NCBI GenBank assembly: GCA_028691715.1
Contig: JAQUYR010000006.1
Span: 1-34,630 of the forward strand
Length of the DNA stretch: 34,630 nucleotides
Reading direction: 5' to 3'
DNA from: Bacilli bacterium
GTDB taxonomy: Bacteria; Bacillota_I; Bacilli_A; ML615J-28; CAG-698
Shown: in pieces, positions 7,245 through 16,477 of the stretch
Layout: every line of letters starts with the position of its first letter
Numbering within the stretch: position 1 is the first letter of the stretch
Program-made: the position numbers and the translations under genes
The notes under the pieces: generated by a model
The model's database searches: none
Told to the model about the DNA's origin: nothing
The model's input: the letters and a program-made list of their open reading frames with translations, nothing else

Positions 7245-8156
7245 CTAGGCAATAACATTTCGATGAAATAATCCGTAGACTTGTTTTACTCCTGTATAAG
7301 TAATAAAACATGTAGGATCAATTTTCTTCGCAATATTTTTATATTCTTCTGCTTCATAACTTGAAACAACGGTTTCAAGAACGTATTTAGTCTTGTTTGT
7401 ATATGCGCCAACTGCTGTATAAATAGTAATTCCATGATTGAATTTATTAATTAAAGCCTCGCGCATTCTATTTTTCTCTTCAGTAACTATTTTCACACTC
7501 ATATATTTATAAATAGTATGAACTTTGTCAAGAACCAGTATACTAATGATTAGGCGAATGATTGTGTACACTGCAGTTTCTAGGGTACCAACAATACCGG
7601 CGACAATTATTACCACTAAATCTACACTTAAAGAAAATTTTGTAAAAGGAATATTTTTTTTAAGTGAAACATATTGGCTAATAATATCCATACCACCTGT
7701 TGATGAACCAGCCCTTAAAGCAATTCCACAACCAAGTCCAGTCAATAGACCTCCTAAGATTGAAAGGAGTATTTTATCACCTACCATAGATTGAAAAGGA
7801 TTAATTCCAAAGTTAGTGTTTAAATATTCCAGTAAAGCAATGAAAATAACCTGCATCACAATCGAAGCTACACTTAGAATAGCAAATCTTTTACTTACTC
7901 CCCTATAACCGATTAAAAATAAAGGTATATTCAAAAGAGCAATAAAAATACTCTTAAATCCAGGCATCTGTTTCCCAAAAACATTAACAGCTATCGTTTC
8001 AATTATTTGAGATATTCCTGTTACTCCACCAGCATAAAAAGAACCTAAATCCAATATCCAGACAACACCAAGACAATATATCAGTGTTCCAACAAACATT
8101 CCTAATACTACGGATACATTACGTTTTTTAAAAAAACTAATAACGCTGTTCATCAT
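7245..8156 (-). CDS. YitT-family membrane protein (DUF161 and DUF2179 domains)
   Basis: The 303-aa protein has about five to six membrane helices in residues 12-215, then a cytoplasmic domain of the DUF2179 type (about 225-290, including YVLETVVSSYEAEEYKNI). The glycine-rich YitT signature GGLLTGLGCGIALRAGSSTG (about 134-153) is clear. The biochemical role of the family is not established; transport or signal binding by the C-terminal domain is often proposed. It starts 8 nt after metG with SD GAAGGT and ends at a strong terminator, so it is the last gene of the pfkA operon. Two adjacent ATGs are possible starts. Confidence 0.88.
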   Translation of the reverse strand: MMNSVISFFKKRNVSVVLGMFVGTLIYCLGVVWILDLGSFYAGGVTGISQIIETIAVNVFGKQMPGFKSIFIALLNIPLFLIGYRGVSKRFAILSVASIVMQVIFIALLEYLNTNFGINPFQSMVGDKILLSILGGLLTGLGCGIALRAGSSTGGMDIISQYVSLKKNIPFTKFSLSVDLVVIIVAGIVGTLETAVYTIIRLIISILVLDKVHTIYKYMSVKIVTEEKNRMREALINKFNHGITIYTAVGAYTNKTKYVLETVVSSYEAEEYKNIAKKIDPTCFITYTGVKQVYGLFHRNVIA

Positions 8157-8164
8157 TTTACCTT

Positions 8165-10102
8165 CTAGCTAATCTTAGCAAAATTGTTTTCTTTTAATAT
8201 TTGAATTACTTCCAAGCTGTTTTTTGAACTGCTGGCAGTCAATATCATACCCTCTGATAAATGACCTCTGATTTTTACAGGTTTAAGATTAGCAACAACG
8301 ACAATTTTTTTACCTACTAAATCAAGAGGAGCATAAAATTCAGAAATACCTGAAATTATTTGACGAGGTTTATCGTCAATTTTAACCTTCAAAATCAACA
8401 GTTTATCTGAGCCTTCCATTTTTGAAGCCTCAATAACTTCAGCCACTCGTAAATCTATTTTAGAAAAGTCTTCAATTGAAATCTCATTTTTTGTTGGTGC
8501 TTCTTCTTTTTTTGCAACATTTTTTTCTTGATGATATTTCTGCTCTTCCACTAAATCAAGACGCTTAAATAAAACTATTGGCTTTGTAACCACTTTAACA
8601 TCAGAAGTTTTCCCATATTCCAGAGAATCAAAGGCTTGATTTTCTGGTAAGACACCCATTTCTTCAAACATTATCTTTGAAGTATCTGGCATTACTGGCA
8701 TGACCATAATTGCTACCAAGCGCAAAACTTCATAAAGGTGATACATAACAGAATTAAGTTCAGCCTTTTTGTCTTCATCTTTTGCCAGAATCCATGGAGT
8801 TGTCTCGTCAATGTATTTGTTTGCTCGACTTATCAGACTCCAAACCTCAGTTAATCCATTTTGAAAGCGAAAATTAGAAAAATTCTCGTTATAATTATTG
8901 ATTACTTCTTTGCTCAAATTCTCTAATTCTGTTGCGAAAGTATCACTTTTTTCTTTTGGTTTAATCACAACTCCATCAAAATACTTGTTAATCATCGCAA
9001 TTGTTCTACTTAAAAGATTTCCCAAATCATTTGCTAAATCGGTATTATATCTTTCGATAAAGCGATCATAAGAAAATAAACAATCATTACCTAAAGGCAT
9101 CTCTCTTGTTAAATAGTATCTAAGCGGATCAAGTCCATAACGCTTTGTAACATCAAGTGGATAGATGATATTCCCAACAGATTTTGACATCTTACCTTCT
9201 TTCATTAAAACCCAACCATGAGCATAAAGCTTAAATTTGATTGGAATATCTAATGCCATTAAAATAATCGGCCAGTAAATTGCATGGAATCTTAGAATAT
9301 CTTTACCAACAACATGAACTACTTCGTCACCATTAAGCCAAAATTTATTATATAGAGTTTCATCCTTACTACCATAGCCTAAAGCTGTAATATAATTGCA
9401 TAAAGCATCAATCCAGACATAGATTACATGGCGAGGATTGCTCAAAACAGGAATTCCCCATTTAAAGGATGTTCTACTAACGCATAAATCCTCTAATCCT
9501 TGTTCAATAAAGGAAACAACCTCGTTCTTTCGAGATTCTGGCTGAATAAAATCGGGATTTTCTTCAATATATTTCAATAATCTATTACTATATTTTTTTA
9601 GGTTTAAAAAATAGCTTTCTTCTTTAACCTTTCTAGTGGGCTTACCACAATCAGGGCAAATACATTCTTCACCAACCTGAGTTTTGGTAAAATATGCCTC
9701 ACAAGCTACACAGTAATCACCCTCATAATATCCTAAATAGATATCTTTATTTTTTAACATCTTTTCAAATAGTTGTTGAACTACCTCGGTGTGACGGATT
9801 TCTGAGGTTTGAATAAAATCATCATTGGTAATATTCAAATTTTTCCATAACTCTTTAGTCGATTTAGCGATATCATTTACCATTTCCTGTGGACTTTTAC
9901 CAGCCTTTTTAGCTGCTTCTTCTATCTTTTGACCATGCTCATCCATTCCTGTTAAAAAGAAAGTATCTATTCCTTTTAAACGATTATATCTAGCAAATAC
10001 ATCGCAAACAATTGTTGAATAGGAATTTCCAATATGAACATTACCACTGGCATAATATATCGGGGTTGTGACATAGCAGGTTTTTTTGTTTTTGTTTTCC
10101 AT
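8165..10102 (-). CDS. metG: Methionyl-tRNA synthetase with C-terminal tRNA-binding domain
   Basis: The 645-aa class I synthetase attaches Met to initiator and elongator tRNAs. The HIGH motif reads HIGN (23-26), and the KMSKS loop GKMSKSVGN is at about 303-311. The zinc knuckle has Cys at about 131, 134, 149 and 152 (CVACEAYF, CICPDCGK). A C-terminal EMAPII/Trbp111-type OB fold (about 545-645, DLRVAEVIEASKMEGSDKLL) is fused on, as in Bacillus MetG. The SD AGAGGA is 6 nt before the ATG. It lies 9 nt downstream of pfkA and 8 nt upstream of the yitT-family gene, so one transcript is likely. Confidence 0.97.
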   Translation of the reverse strand: MENKNKKTCYVTTPIYYASGNVHIGNSYSTIVCDVFARYNRLKGIDTFFLTGMDEHGQKIEEAAKKAGKSPQEMVNDIAKSTKELWKNLNITNDDFIQTSEIRHTEVVQQLFEKMLKNKDIYLGYYEGDYCVACEAYFTKTQVGEECICPDCGKPTRKVKEESYFLNLKKYSNRLLKYIEENPDFIQPESRKNEVVSFIEQGLEDLCVSRTSFKWGIPVLSNPRHVIYVWIDALCNYITALGYGSKDETLYNKFWLNGDEVVHVVGKDILRFHAIYWPIILMALDIPIKFKLYAHGWVLMKEGKMSKSVGNIIYPLDVTKRYGLDPLRYYLTREMPLGNDCLFSYDRFIERYNTDLANDLGNLLSRTIAMINKYFDGVVIKPKEKSDTFATELENLSKEVINNYNENFSNFRFQNGLTEVWSLISRANKYIDETTPWILAKDEDKKAELNSVMYHLYEVLRLVAIMVMPVMPDTSKIMFEEMGVLPENQAFDSLEYGKTSDVKVVTKPIVLFKRLDLVEEQKYHQEKNVAKKEEAPTKNEISIEDFSKIDLRVAEVIEASKMEGSDKLLILKVKIDDKPRQIISGISEFYAPLDLVGKKIVVVANLKPVKIRGHLSEGMILTASSSKNSLEVIQILKENNFAKIS

Positions 10103-10111
10103 GACAATCCT

Positions 10112-11068
10112 CTACCACAACATCTTAAATACTTTATATTTTTCAAGAACAGGAGGAGTATCATCACCTAATGATTCAGCGATTGGAGCAGTAACAATTT
10201 GATTATTTTTTTGACAAACACAAACTCCGGTTTCTCCATTCATTAATGCTTCAACTGCTTTATAACCCATTTCTGATGCTAAAACTCGATCCTTTGCTGT
10301 AGGTCTTCCACCCCTTTGGATATGTCCAAGAATAGTTGCGCGAGCATCAAAAGGAGTTTTTTCACTAACCTCTTTTGCCAACCAATTAACATCGACCATA
10401 TTTTCAGCAACAATAATAATGGCGTGATTTTTTGCTTTGGCTGCTTGAGTAACATTATCCAAAATGGATTCCAAGTCAAATCCTGTTTCCTTACAGACAA
10501 CACATTCAGCACCAACAGCAATTGCTGTCCAAATAGCAATGTCACCACAATTTCTTCCCATAACTTCAATTATGCTACAACGACGATGACTACTCGAAGT
10601 ATCTCTCAGTTTATCCACTGCTTCAACAACAGTATTTAAAGCTGTATCAAAACCAATAGTAAATTCAGTTCCACTGATATCATTATCAATAGTTCCAGGA
10701 ACTCCAACAGTATTGACACCCATATTGGAAAGAGCTAAAGCTCCACGATATGTTCCATCACCACCAATAGCAACAACAGCATCAATACCATAAATAGCAA
10801 GATTATCAATCGCAACTTTTCTTACTTCTTCATTACTAAATTCTTTCAAGCGAGCAGTTCCTAAAAACGTTCCTCCAAGACCTAATTTTTCAGAAACCGA
10901 TTTGCGATATAGCCTTTCAATCCTTCCTTCATACATTCCTAAAAAGCCATCATGAATCCCATAGACCTCAAGTCCTTTTTGAATAGCAGTACGAACAACA
11001 GCTCTAATAGCCGCATTCATTCCAGGAGCATCGCCACCTGATGTTAAAACACCTATTTTTTTTATCAT
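10112..11068 (-). CDS. pfkA: ATP-dependent 6-phosphofructokinase
   Basis: The 318-aa enzyme phosphorylates fructose 6-phosphate, the committing step of glycolysis. The nucleotide motif GVLTSGGDAPGMNAAIRA (6-23), GGDGTYRGA (102-110) and catalytic PGTIDNDI (124-131) are intact. The Gly at 105 in GGDGT is the residue of ATP-using enzymes (Asp in pyrophosphate-using ones). Length matches bacterial homotetrameric PfkA. It follows dnaE, as in many Bacilli, but has its own promoter overlapping the dnaE stop, and leads an operon with metG and a yitT-family gene. Pyruvate kinase, often next to pfkA, is absent here. Confidence 0.97.
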   Translation of the reverse strand: MIKKIGVLTSGGDAPGMNAAIRAVVRTAIQKGLEVYGIHDGFLGMYEGRIERLYRKSVSEKLGLGGTFLGTARLKEFSNEEVRKVAIDNLAIYGIDAVVAIGGDGTYRGALALSNMGVNTVGVPGTIDNDISGTEFTIGFDTALNTVVEAVDKLRDTSSSHRRCSIIEVMGRNCGDIAIWTAIAVGAECVVCKETGFDLESILDNVTQAAKAKNHAIIIVAENMVDVNWLAKEVSEKTPFDARATILGHIQRGGRPTAKDRVLASEMGYKAVEALMNGETGVCVCQKNNQIVTAPIAESLGDDTPPVLEKYKVFKMLW

Positions 11069-11115
11069 AAAACACCTCTATACATTATATTTTCCCTTAT
11101 GTTTAATATTCAATA

Positions 11116-11143
11116 ATTATACCACTTTTTTCTTATTTAACAA
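11116..11143 (-). promoter_or_regulatory. Promoter of the pfkA-metG-yitT operon
   Basis: TTGTTA (11138-11143), a 16-nt spacer and TATAAT (11116-11121) lie on the minus strand. The -35 lies inside the last codons of dnaE. Confidence 0.7.
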
Positions 11144-14100
11144 TAAAAATATTTTCTAGTATTAATTGTTTTTTTCCATCGCGGACATCTGTTTTCCCCT
11201 CGCCAACATAGACTACCCCATAATCCATTTTATCGGCATTTTCCTGATAATTTCTGGGGAATAAAACAGCATCTATTGATTCTGTTTCATCATAAATTTC
11301 TAAAAAGGCCATATTATCGTTCTTTTTAGTCTTGATAACTTTGATGCGATTGATGGCAAATAGTATTCTTTGTTTTTGACCAACTTCTAGTTCTACAATA
11401 TCAATCGTTTTGTATTTTGCTTTTGCTGAAAGATATTTTCTAAAAATATCATACTTGAGATTCATTCCCAAATACTCCTTTTCTAATCTAGAAATTTCTT
11501 CAAAGCTATATTCTTCATCACTAAAAACATGTTTATTTAATTTATCCTTTAAAATAGCCCCATAATTTGATAACTCTAGGCTTGTATCATATTCCATTAC
11601 CATTTGTTTTCTAGGAATCTTAAATTCATCCAGGGCTCCAGCATATATCATACTCTCAACAATTCGCTTATTAAAAATATCTTTAGTTCTTCTGATGAAT
11701 TCATCATAATCCTGATACATTCCATTTTTATCTCTTTCCTCTAAAAAGCTTTTAAGCGTTAATGCTCCAAGATTTTGAATTCCTAACAATGAATAATAAA
11801 TTCCCTCTTCACAAACAACAAAATCGTCTCTGCTTCTATTAACAGATGGTAAAAAAACCTTTATATTACGACGATTGCAATTGTTTATATATGTTTTTAT
11901 CAAACGAATACTTCCTATTGTATTACTCATTAATACTGCCATAAAATATTTATAATAGTGACATTTTAAATATCCCATCTGATAAGCAACTAATGAATAT
12001 GATACTGAATGCGACTTGTTAAATCCATAATTTGCAAATTTAACAATATAATCATAAACTTCATTGCTAAGTTCTTCAGAATGCCCCTTCTTAACAGCGC
12101 TTTTTATAAAGCGGTCACGTTCAGCAATCAAAATACTACTATTTTTTTTAGATATTGCTCTCCTCAAAATATCTGCTTGACCAGGGGTATAGCCAGCAAA
12201 ATGCTGAGCAATAAGAATAATTTGTTCCTGAAAAACAATTATTCCATATGTTGATTCCAAATCCCTTTGCAGATCTTTGTGCAGATATTCAACCTTTTCT
12301 TCACCAAATTTGCGCTTAACAAATGTGGGGATCATATCCTTTGGTCCTGGTCTGAATAACGCGATGGCATTAACTATATCGTTAAACTCACTCGTTTTAA
12401 GCATCATCAGGGTTTTCTTCATCCCTCCAGATTCCAATTGAAACAAACCATCAGTATCCCCATTAGCTATCATTTCATATGTAGGGTGATCATCTAAAGG
12501 AATTTCATTGATATTTATTCCACCACCAATTTTCGCAATCACATCATCAATAATAGTCAGATTTCTTATGCCTAAAAAATCTATTTTAACAAGCCCGATT
12601 TTTTCTAAATCACTAGCCTCATACTGTGTCTGTGAAAGCCCGTTAATTCCTTCCTGTAGTGGCGTATAGTTAACTAAGTCAGCATCTCCGATAACAACTC
12701 CAGCGGCATGTGTAGATACATGGCGAGGTAATCCCTCAAGCTTCGTAGCCAAAGAAATCAGCTTAGCCACTTGTTCATTTTCTCTTATCATCTGTTTGAA
12801 AAGAGGATTATTATTTATTATCGTTTCCATTGAATCAAAGCCATTACCAGTATATTTTAGTATTTCTTCAAGATAAAGTTCACTTATCTTCATGACTCTA
12901 GCGATGTCACGTATAGCTAACCTGACACCGAATGTTCCAAATGTTGAAATGTGAGCTACTTTATCGCGCCCATACTTTTCCCCAACATAAGAAATAACCT
13001 CATCACGGCGATTGTCAGGAAAATCCATATCGATATCTGGCATTGATATTCTTTCTGGATTCAAAAATCTTTCAAATAATAAATCATATTTCAAAGGATC
13101 GATGTTTGTAATGCCAAGAGAATACGACACCAAAGAACCAGGTGCTGAACCTCTACCAGGTCCAACTAAAATATTTGATTTTTTAGCATATTTTACAAAA
13201 TCATAAACTATTAAAAAGTAATCGCTGAATCCCATTTTTATAATTATATCTAATTCATATAAAAGGCGCTCACGATATTTCTCAAAATCACTAGCCTGTC
13301 CCTTGAGACGCTTATTCAATCCAATCATTGCCAATTCTTTTAGATAGCTATCTGTATCTTTGATATTACCAAAGAATACTGGCATTTTATATTCGCCTAA
13401 CTTAATCTCTAGTTGGCATTTGTTAGCAATTTCAATGGTCTTTTCAATCAATTTAGGGTATTTCCTAAACAAATCATTTGCTTGAACAGGAGAAATAAAT
13501 GATTGGTTCATTTCTTTTTCAGAATAAGGGTAATTATTCAAAGATAAGCCAATGCATTTTAAAACCTTATATACCTCAAAGTCATCATTTTCCAGATAGC
13601 TTGTCTTATTAATCGCTACACTTGGAAGTCCCAAATCTGTAGCAAAATTGATCAATTCCTGAGCTATGTTCTTCATTTCATAGGTCTGTAAGTCAATACC
13701 TAAATAAACATCAACAAAGTACTCCTGATATCTTTTGATTGCTTTTTGGCTCTCTTCATAATTACCTTCCCGATACAGCTTTACTATCTCATTTTCATCA
13801 CTTGGGATAACAATTATGCAGTTATCTGTCATTGTTTTTAGTTTATTTAAACTCAATCCATCTTTGTTAATTTTTACCTCAGTTGCAATTTTTAGTAAGG
13901 AAAGATACCCTTGGTAGTTCTTAGCGTATAATAATAATGTACTATAAAAATTATTCTCCAAAGAAATGGTTACATCAATACCTATAATCGGTTTTATCCC
14001 TTTTTCTTTACAAAGACAATAGAATTTAAAAGCACCATACATATTGCTATCGGTAATAGCAATAGCTTCGTAACCAAAATCTACCGCTCTATCTATTAAA

Positions 14101-14189
14101 CTGGTCAGTTTATTTGGGGAAGAAAGCATAGAATATTCAGTCTCTGTATATAAATTTACATATTTAGACATTTCATTGATTTTAGACAT
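11133..14189 (-). CDS. dnaE: DNA polymerase III alpha subunit, DnaE type
   Basis: The 1018-aa C-family polymerase is shorter than E. coli DnaE (about 1160) and in the size range of low-GC DnaE. Domains in order: N-terminal PHP (about 10-75), PolIII palm with GPGRGSAPGSL (343-353) and catalytic acidic motif PDIDMDF (384-390), a later KIDFLGI with the third Asp, fingers, a helix-hairpin-helix region, and a C-terminal OB fold (about 930-1018). The PHP signature HxH that binds metal is replaced by YTETEYS, so PHP nuclease activity is probably lost. In Bacillota this enzyme works beside PolC at the replication fork, for example in lagging-strand priming. The start has SD GAGGTG. pfkA follows. Confidence 0.96.
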   Translation of the reverse strand: MSKINEMSKYVNLYTETEYSMLSSPNKLTSLIDRAVDFGYEAIAITDSNMYGAFKFYCLCKEKGIKPIIGIDVTISLENNFYSTLLLYAKNYQGYLSLLKIATEVKINKDGLSLNKLKTMTDNCIIVIPSDENEIVKLYREGNYEESQKAIKRYQEYFVDVYLGIDLQTYEMKNIAQELINFATDLGLPSVAINKTSYLENDDFEVYKVLKCIGLSLNNYPYSEKEMNQSFISPVQANDLFRKYPKLIEKTIEIANKCQLEIKLGEYKMPVFFGNIKDTDSYLKELAMIGLNKRLKGQASDFEKYRERLLYELDIIIKMGFSDYFLIVYDFVKYAKKSNILVGPGRGSAPGSLVSYSLGITNIDPLKYDLLFERFLNPERISMPDIDMDFPDNRRDEVISYVGEKYGRDKVAHISTFGTFGVRLAIRDIARVMKISELYLEEILKYTGNGFDSMETIINNNPLFKQMIRENEQVAKLISLATKLEGLPRHVSTHAAGVVIGDADLVNYTPLQEGINGLSQTQYEASDLEKIGLVKIDFLGIRNLTIIDDVIAKIGGGININEIPLDDHPTYEMIANGDTDGLFQLESGGMKKTLMMLKTSEFNDIVNAIALFRPGPKDMIPTFVKRKFGEEKVEYLHKDLQRDLESTYGIIVFQEQIILIAQHFAGYTPGQADILRRAISKKNSSILIAERDRFIKSAVKKGHSEELSNEVYDYIVKFANYGFNKSHSVSYSLVAYQMGYLKCHYYKYFMAVLMSNTIGSIRLIKTYINNCNRRNIKVFLPSVNRSRDDFVVCEEGIYYSLLGIQNLGALTLKSFLEERDKNGMYQDYDEFIRRTKDIFNKRIVESMIYAGALDEFKIPRKQMVMEYDTSLELSNYGAILKDKLNKHVFSDEEYSFEEISRLEKEYLGMNLKYDIFRKYLSAKAKYKTIDIVELEVGQKQRILFAINRIKVIKTKKNDNMAFLEIYDETESIDAVLFPRNYQENADKMDYGVVYVGEGKTDVRDGKKQLILENIFIVK

Positions 14190-14250
14190 GCAATCTCACC
14201 TCGAATCAAAATTGAACAACAGTCATTACTTTTTACTGTTCCTTATACAT

Positions 14251-14256
14251 AGTATA
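14251..14256 (-). promoter_or_regulatory. Candidate -10 for dnaE
   Basis: TATACT lies on the minus strand 61 nt before the dnaE start. The -35 region is poor, so this is a weak call. Confidence 0.4.
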
Positions 14257-14307
14257 ACACATCAAAAATGTTTTTTCATTATAAAATTTTATATTTTGAG
14301 CAGTTCA

Positions 14308-16476
14308 TCAATTGAAACGATTTTTCCTCTTTGATTTATAATATCTAATAGAAAAGGGAATACTAAACCCTCCAACCATTAAAAAAAATCCAATAATTAG
14401 AGGTTTGAAATAATCTTTGCTTTCTTTTATATATAGTGTTTTCTCTCCACTACTAAATCTTAGCAATTCTTTCTTAACAAACTCATTGGTTTGAGAAAAA
14501 GAAAAATTCTCCAGAGTATTTGTATACTGCCTAATAATAAATTGACCAATGACTATTCTAGATACATCAGGCATAAAAGAAATATTAGCAAGCTCTGTTC
14601 GCTTGTAGGATATTCCTCCGATATCATAGACTAGGTTGATTGTAGCCTTATATTCTTTGCCTATTTTTAAATCATTTAAGACAATATCACTAGTTGTTAT
14701 TGGGTAAGAATAGATTTCCTCCAAAGAATCATGCAAAAGGATAACTTCAAAATATCTAATAGTTTTTTCCAAATCAATACAAGATATATCTAGACAATAG
14801 GGGCTTGTATCATTAGATATTTCTAAATACGGCTCGCTTTTTATAACATTTATTGTATATGACAAATCTAGTTTCTTACTCAGTTCCTCTAGTTTTTGTT
14901 TGTAGACCATTGACTCAATTTTAACTTCATGAAGTCCAATTTCTTTTGGTGAGATAAAGGTAATAATTAGTTTCTTATTACTGTTATTGTAATCAAAATC
15001 ATAACTCACTTCTCCATTTACTGTAACCGATATAACATCATCAACTCCTTCAACAATAAAACTTAATTTATATTCGGTATTAGGTAGAATTTCTAAATCG
15101 GAATTTCTATTTTCTACTTCCGAAAAGTTTATTTGCTTTTTAGAGACATAGAATATATATTTCTCAATTTCACCATTTACTCCTGTTAGTTCTAACTCAT
15201 TTCTTCCCTCAGTTGTTAAAGAATAATTGTTTAATATTGAATTACCATTTAAATTAGCGACTCCGGTAAAGAGAATTTTATAGTTCAATGGATAAATACC
15301 ACCATCCATAATATTGATCTTTAAGGGAATATTAACATTATCAAATATATTAAAATTAAGGTCTCCCTTTGTAATATATTCTCTTTCACGACTATAATCA
15401 CCATAAATCTGTTCATTTAATGTTGGAGTATATTTTTCCTCTACCTTAGAAGCAATTCCATATAGAGTTGTTATGTTCTCTTCCTCATTATATACATCAA
15501 AAAGCAAATCTTTTTCAAGAGAATCAAAAAAAATAGCATTACAAGTTTTAACATAAGTACCACCTTGGAGAATCTTGTTCTCTAATCCCCCGACCTTTTT
15601 AAAATCAACAAGATCATATAAGTTTATTTCTTCATCACTAATTAATAACAAGGTGCCATTAACTCCAATATGAGAATATTCATAGTCTTCCAAAAAACTA
15701 TTCTTTCTCTTGAGATTAAGATCTTCATCAAATACACACAGAGCATTATCTAAGACAATATATATATTATCATCATATAAATTATAATCCCCTATTTTTT
15801 CAACATCATTGATAACAATAATATCTGAGGCAATTAATTCTTTCTCCAGTTTAGCAATGAATAAAACTTTATCACCAGTACCTGCTACTCCAAAATCACC
15901 ATTTGTTAATGGTTCTTTAATACCTAGCGCATAAAAACTTTCATCATTTGCTATAAGACCGATAAATTCTTCATTAAGATATCCTCCCAAAGCCTTTACT
16001 ACAACCTGATATTCACTATTGATTTTTATTATTAGAGCATCACTCAACGCTAGTTCGTTATGATTTGTCAGAACTTCACTACCATAATTGCTAATAGAGC
16101 CATAGACAAAAATTTCACCATTATTTGTGATGACTTGATATCTTCCAAAGACGCCACGTATTAATAGCATCTCTTTAACAATTATTCCTCTTGGTGACAG
16201 CTCAATAAAAAATAGTTCATCCCCCTTTTGATAAATCAGGACAATATTTTCTCCCTTATTAACGGCCTGAGGGTTTTCTATATCAAATAAAGAGTAACTC
16301 CACTCCATGTTGTTTTTCAGATAGTAATAATTATCTTCTTCTCTTACTAAATAGTAATTACCATCTGTCCAGACAATATCTTCATTTGACTCTATTTCTT
16401 CAGTAACAAGATTTATGCTTTCATGAATAATATTTGAGAAAAAAGCGCTTAAAATAAACACCAATGCTCTAAACAT
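14308..16476 (-). CDS. Exported, C-terminally membrane-anchored propeller-like protein (722 aa)
   Basis: I do not recognise a named family. From the ATG at 16474-16476 (AGGAGG 7 nt upstream) the product is 722 aa. A hydrophobic N-terminus (FRALVFILSAFF) looks like a signal peptide. Residues about 35-350 hold recurring beta-strand units of the type xYxxG...D...I, as in beta-propeller blades. The middle and C-terminal parts are Ig- or fibronectin-like beta-sandwich stretches. Near the end come one membrane helix (LIIGFFLMVGGFSIPFSI) and a basic tail (RYYKSKRKNR). It should sit outside the cell, anchored by its C-terminus. Its gene begins 1 nt after the stop of the related upstream gene, whose last codons contain its SD, so the two are coupled. 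The two proteins share layout and the blade-like and loop motifs. A surface adhesion or sensing role is only a guess. No terminator is evident downstream. Confidence 0.75.
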   Translation of the reverse strand: MFRALVFILSAFFSNIIHESINLVTEEIESNEDIVWTDGNYYLVREEDNYYYLKNNMEWSYSLFDIENPQAVNKGENIVLIYQKGDELFFIELSPRGIIVKEMLLIRGVFGRYQVITNNGEIFVYGSISNYGSEVLTNHNELALSDALIIKINSEYQVVVKALGGYLNEEFIGLIANDESFYALGIKEPLTNGDFGVAGTGDKVLFIAKLEKELIASDIIVINDVEKIGDYNLYDDNIYIVLDNALCVFDEDLNLKRKNSFLEDYEYSHIGVNGTLLLISDEEINLYDLVDFKKVGGLENKILQGGTYVKTCNAIFFDSLEKDLLFDVYNEEENITTLYGIASKVEEKYTPTLNEQIYGDYSREREYITKGDLNFNIFDNVNIPLKINIMDGGIYPLNYKILFTGVANLNGNSILNNYSLTTEGRNELELTGVNGEIEKYIFYVSKKQINFSEVENRNSDLEILPNTEYKLSFIVEGVDDVISVTVNGEVSYDFDYNNSNKKLIITFISPKEIGLHEVKIESMVYKQKLEELSKKLDLSYTINVIKSEPYLEISNDTSPYCLDISCIDLEKTIRYFEVILLHDSLEEIYSYPITTSDIVLNDLKIGKEYKATINLVYDIGGISYKRTELANISFMPDVSRIVIGQFIIRQYTNTLENFSFSQTNEFVKKELLRFSSGEKTLYIKESKDYFKPLIIGFFLMVGGFSIPFSIRYYKSKRKNRFN

Positions 16477-16477
16477 T

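Noticed and set aside
10279..10639. Frames on both strands overlapping pfkA
   Set aside because: Shadows of pfkA, whose catalytic motifs continue across the stretch.
14270..14300. AT-rich palindrome after the second propeller-like gene as a terminator
   Set aside because: The stem is almost pure A/T with no usable loop or clean T run, so I did not call it.
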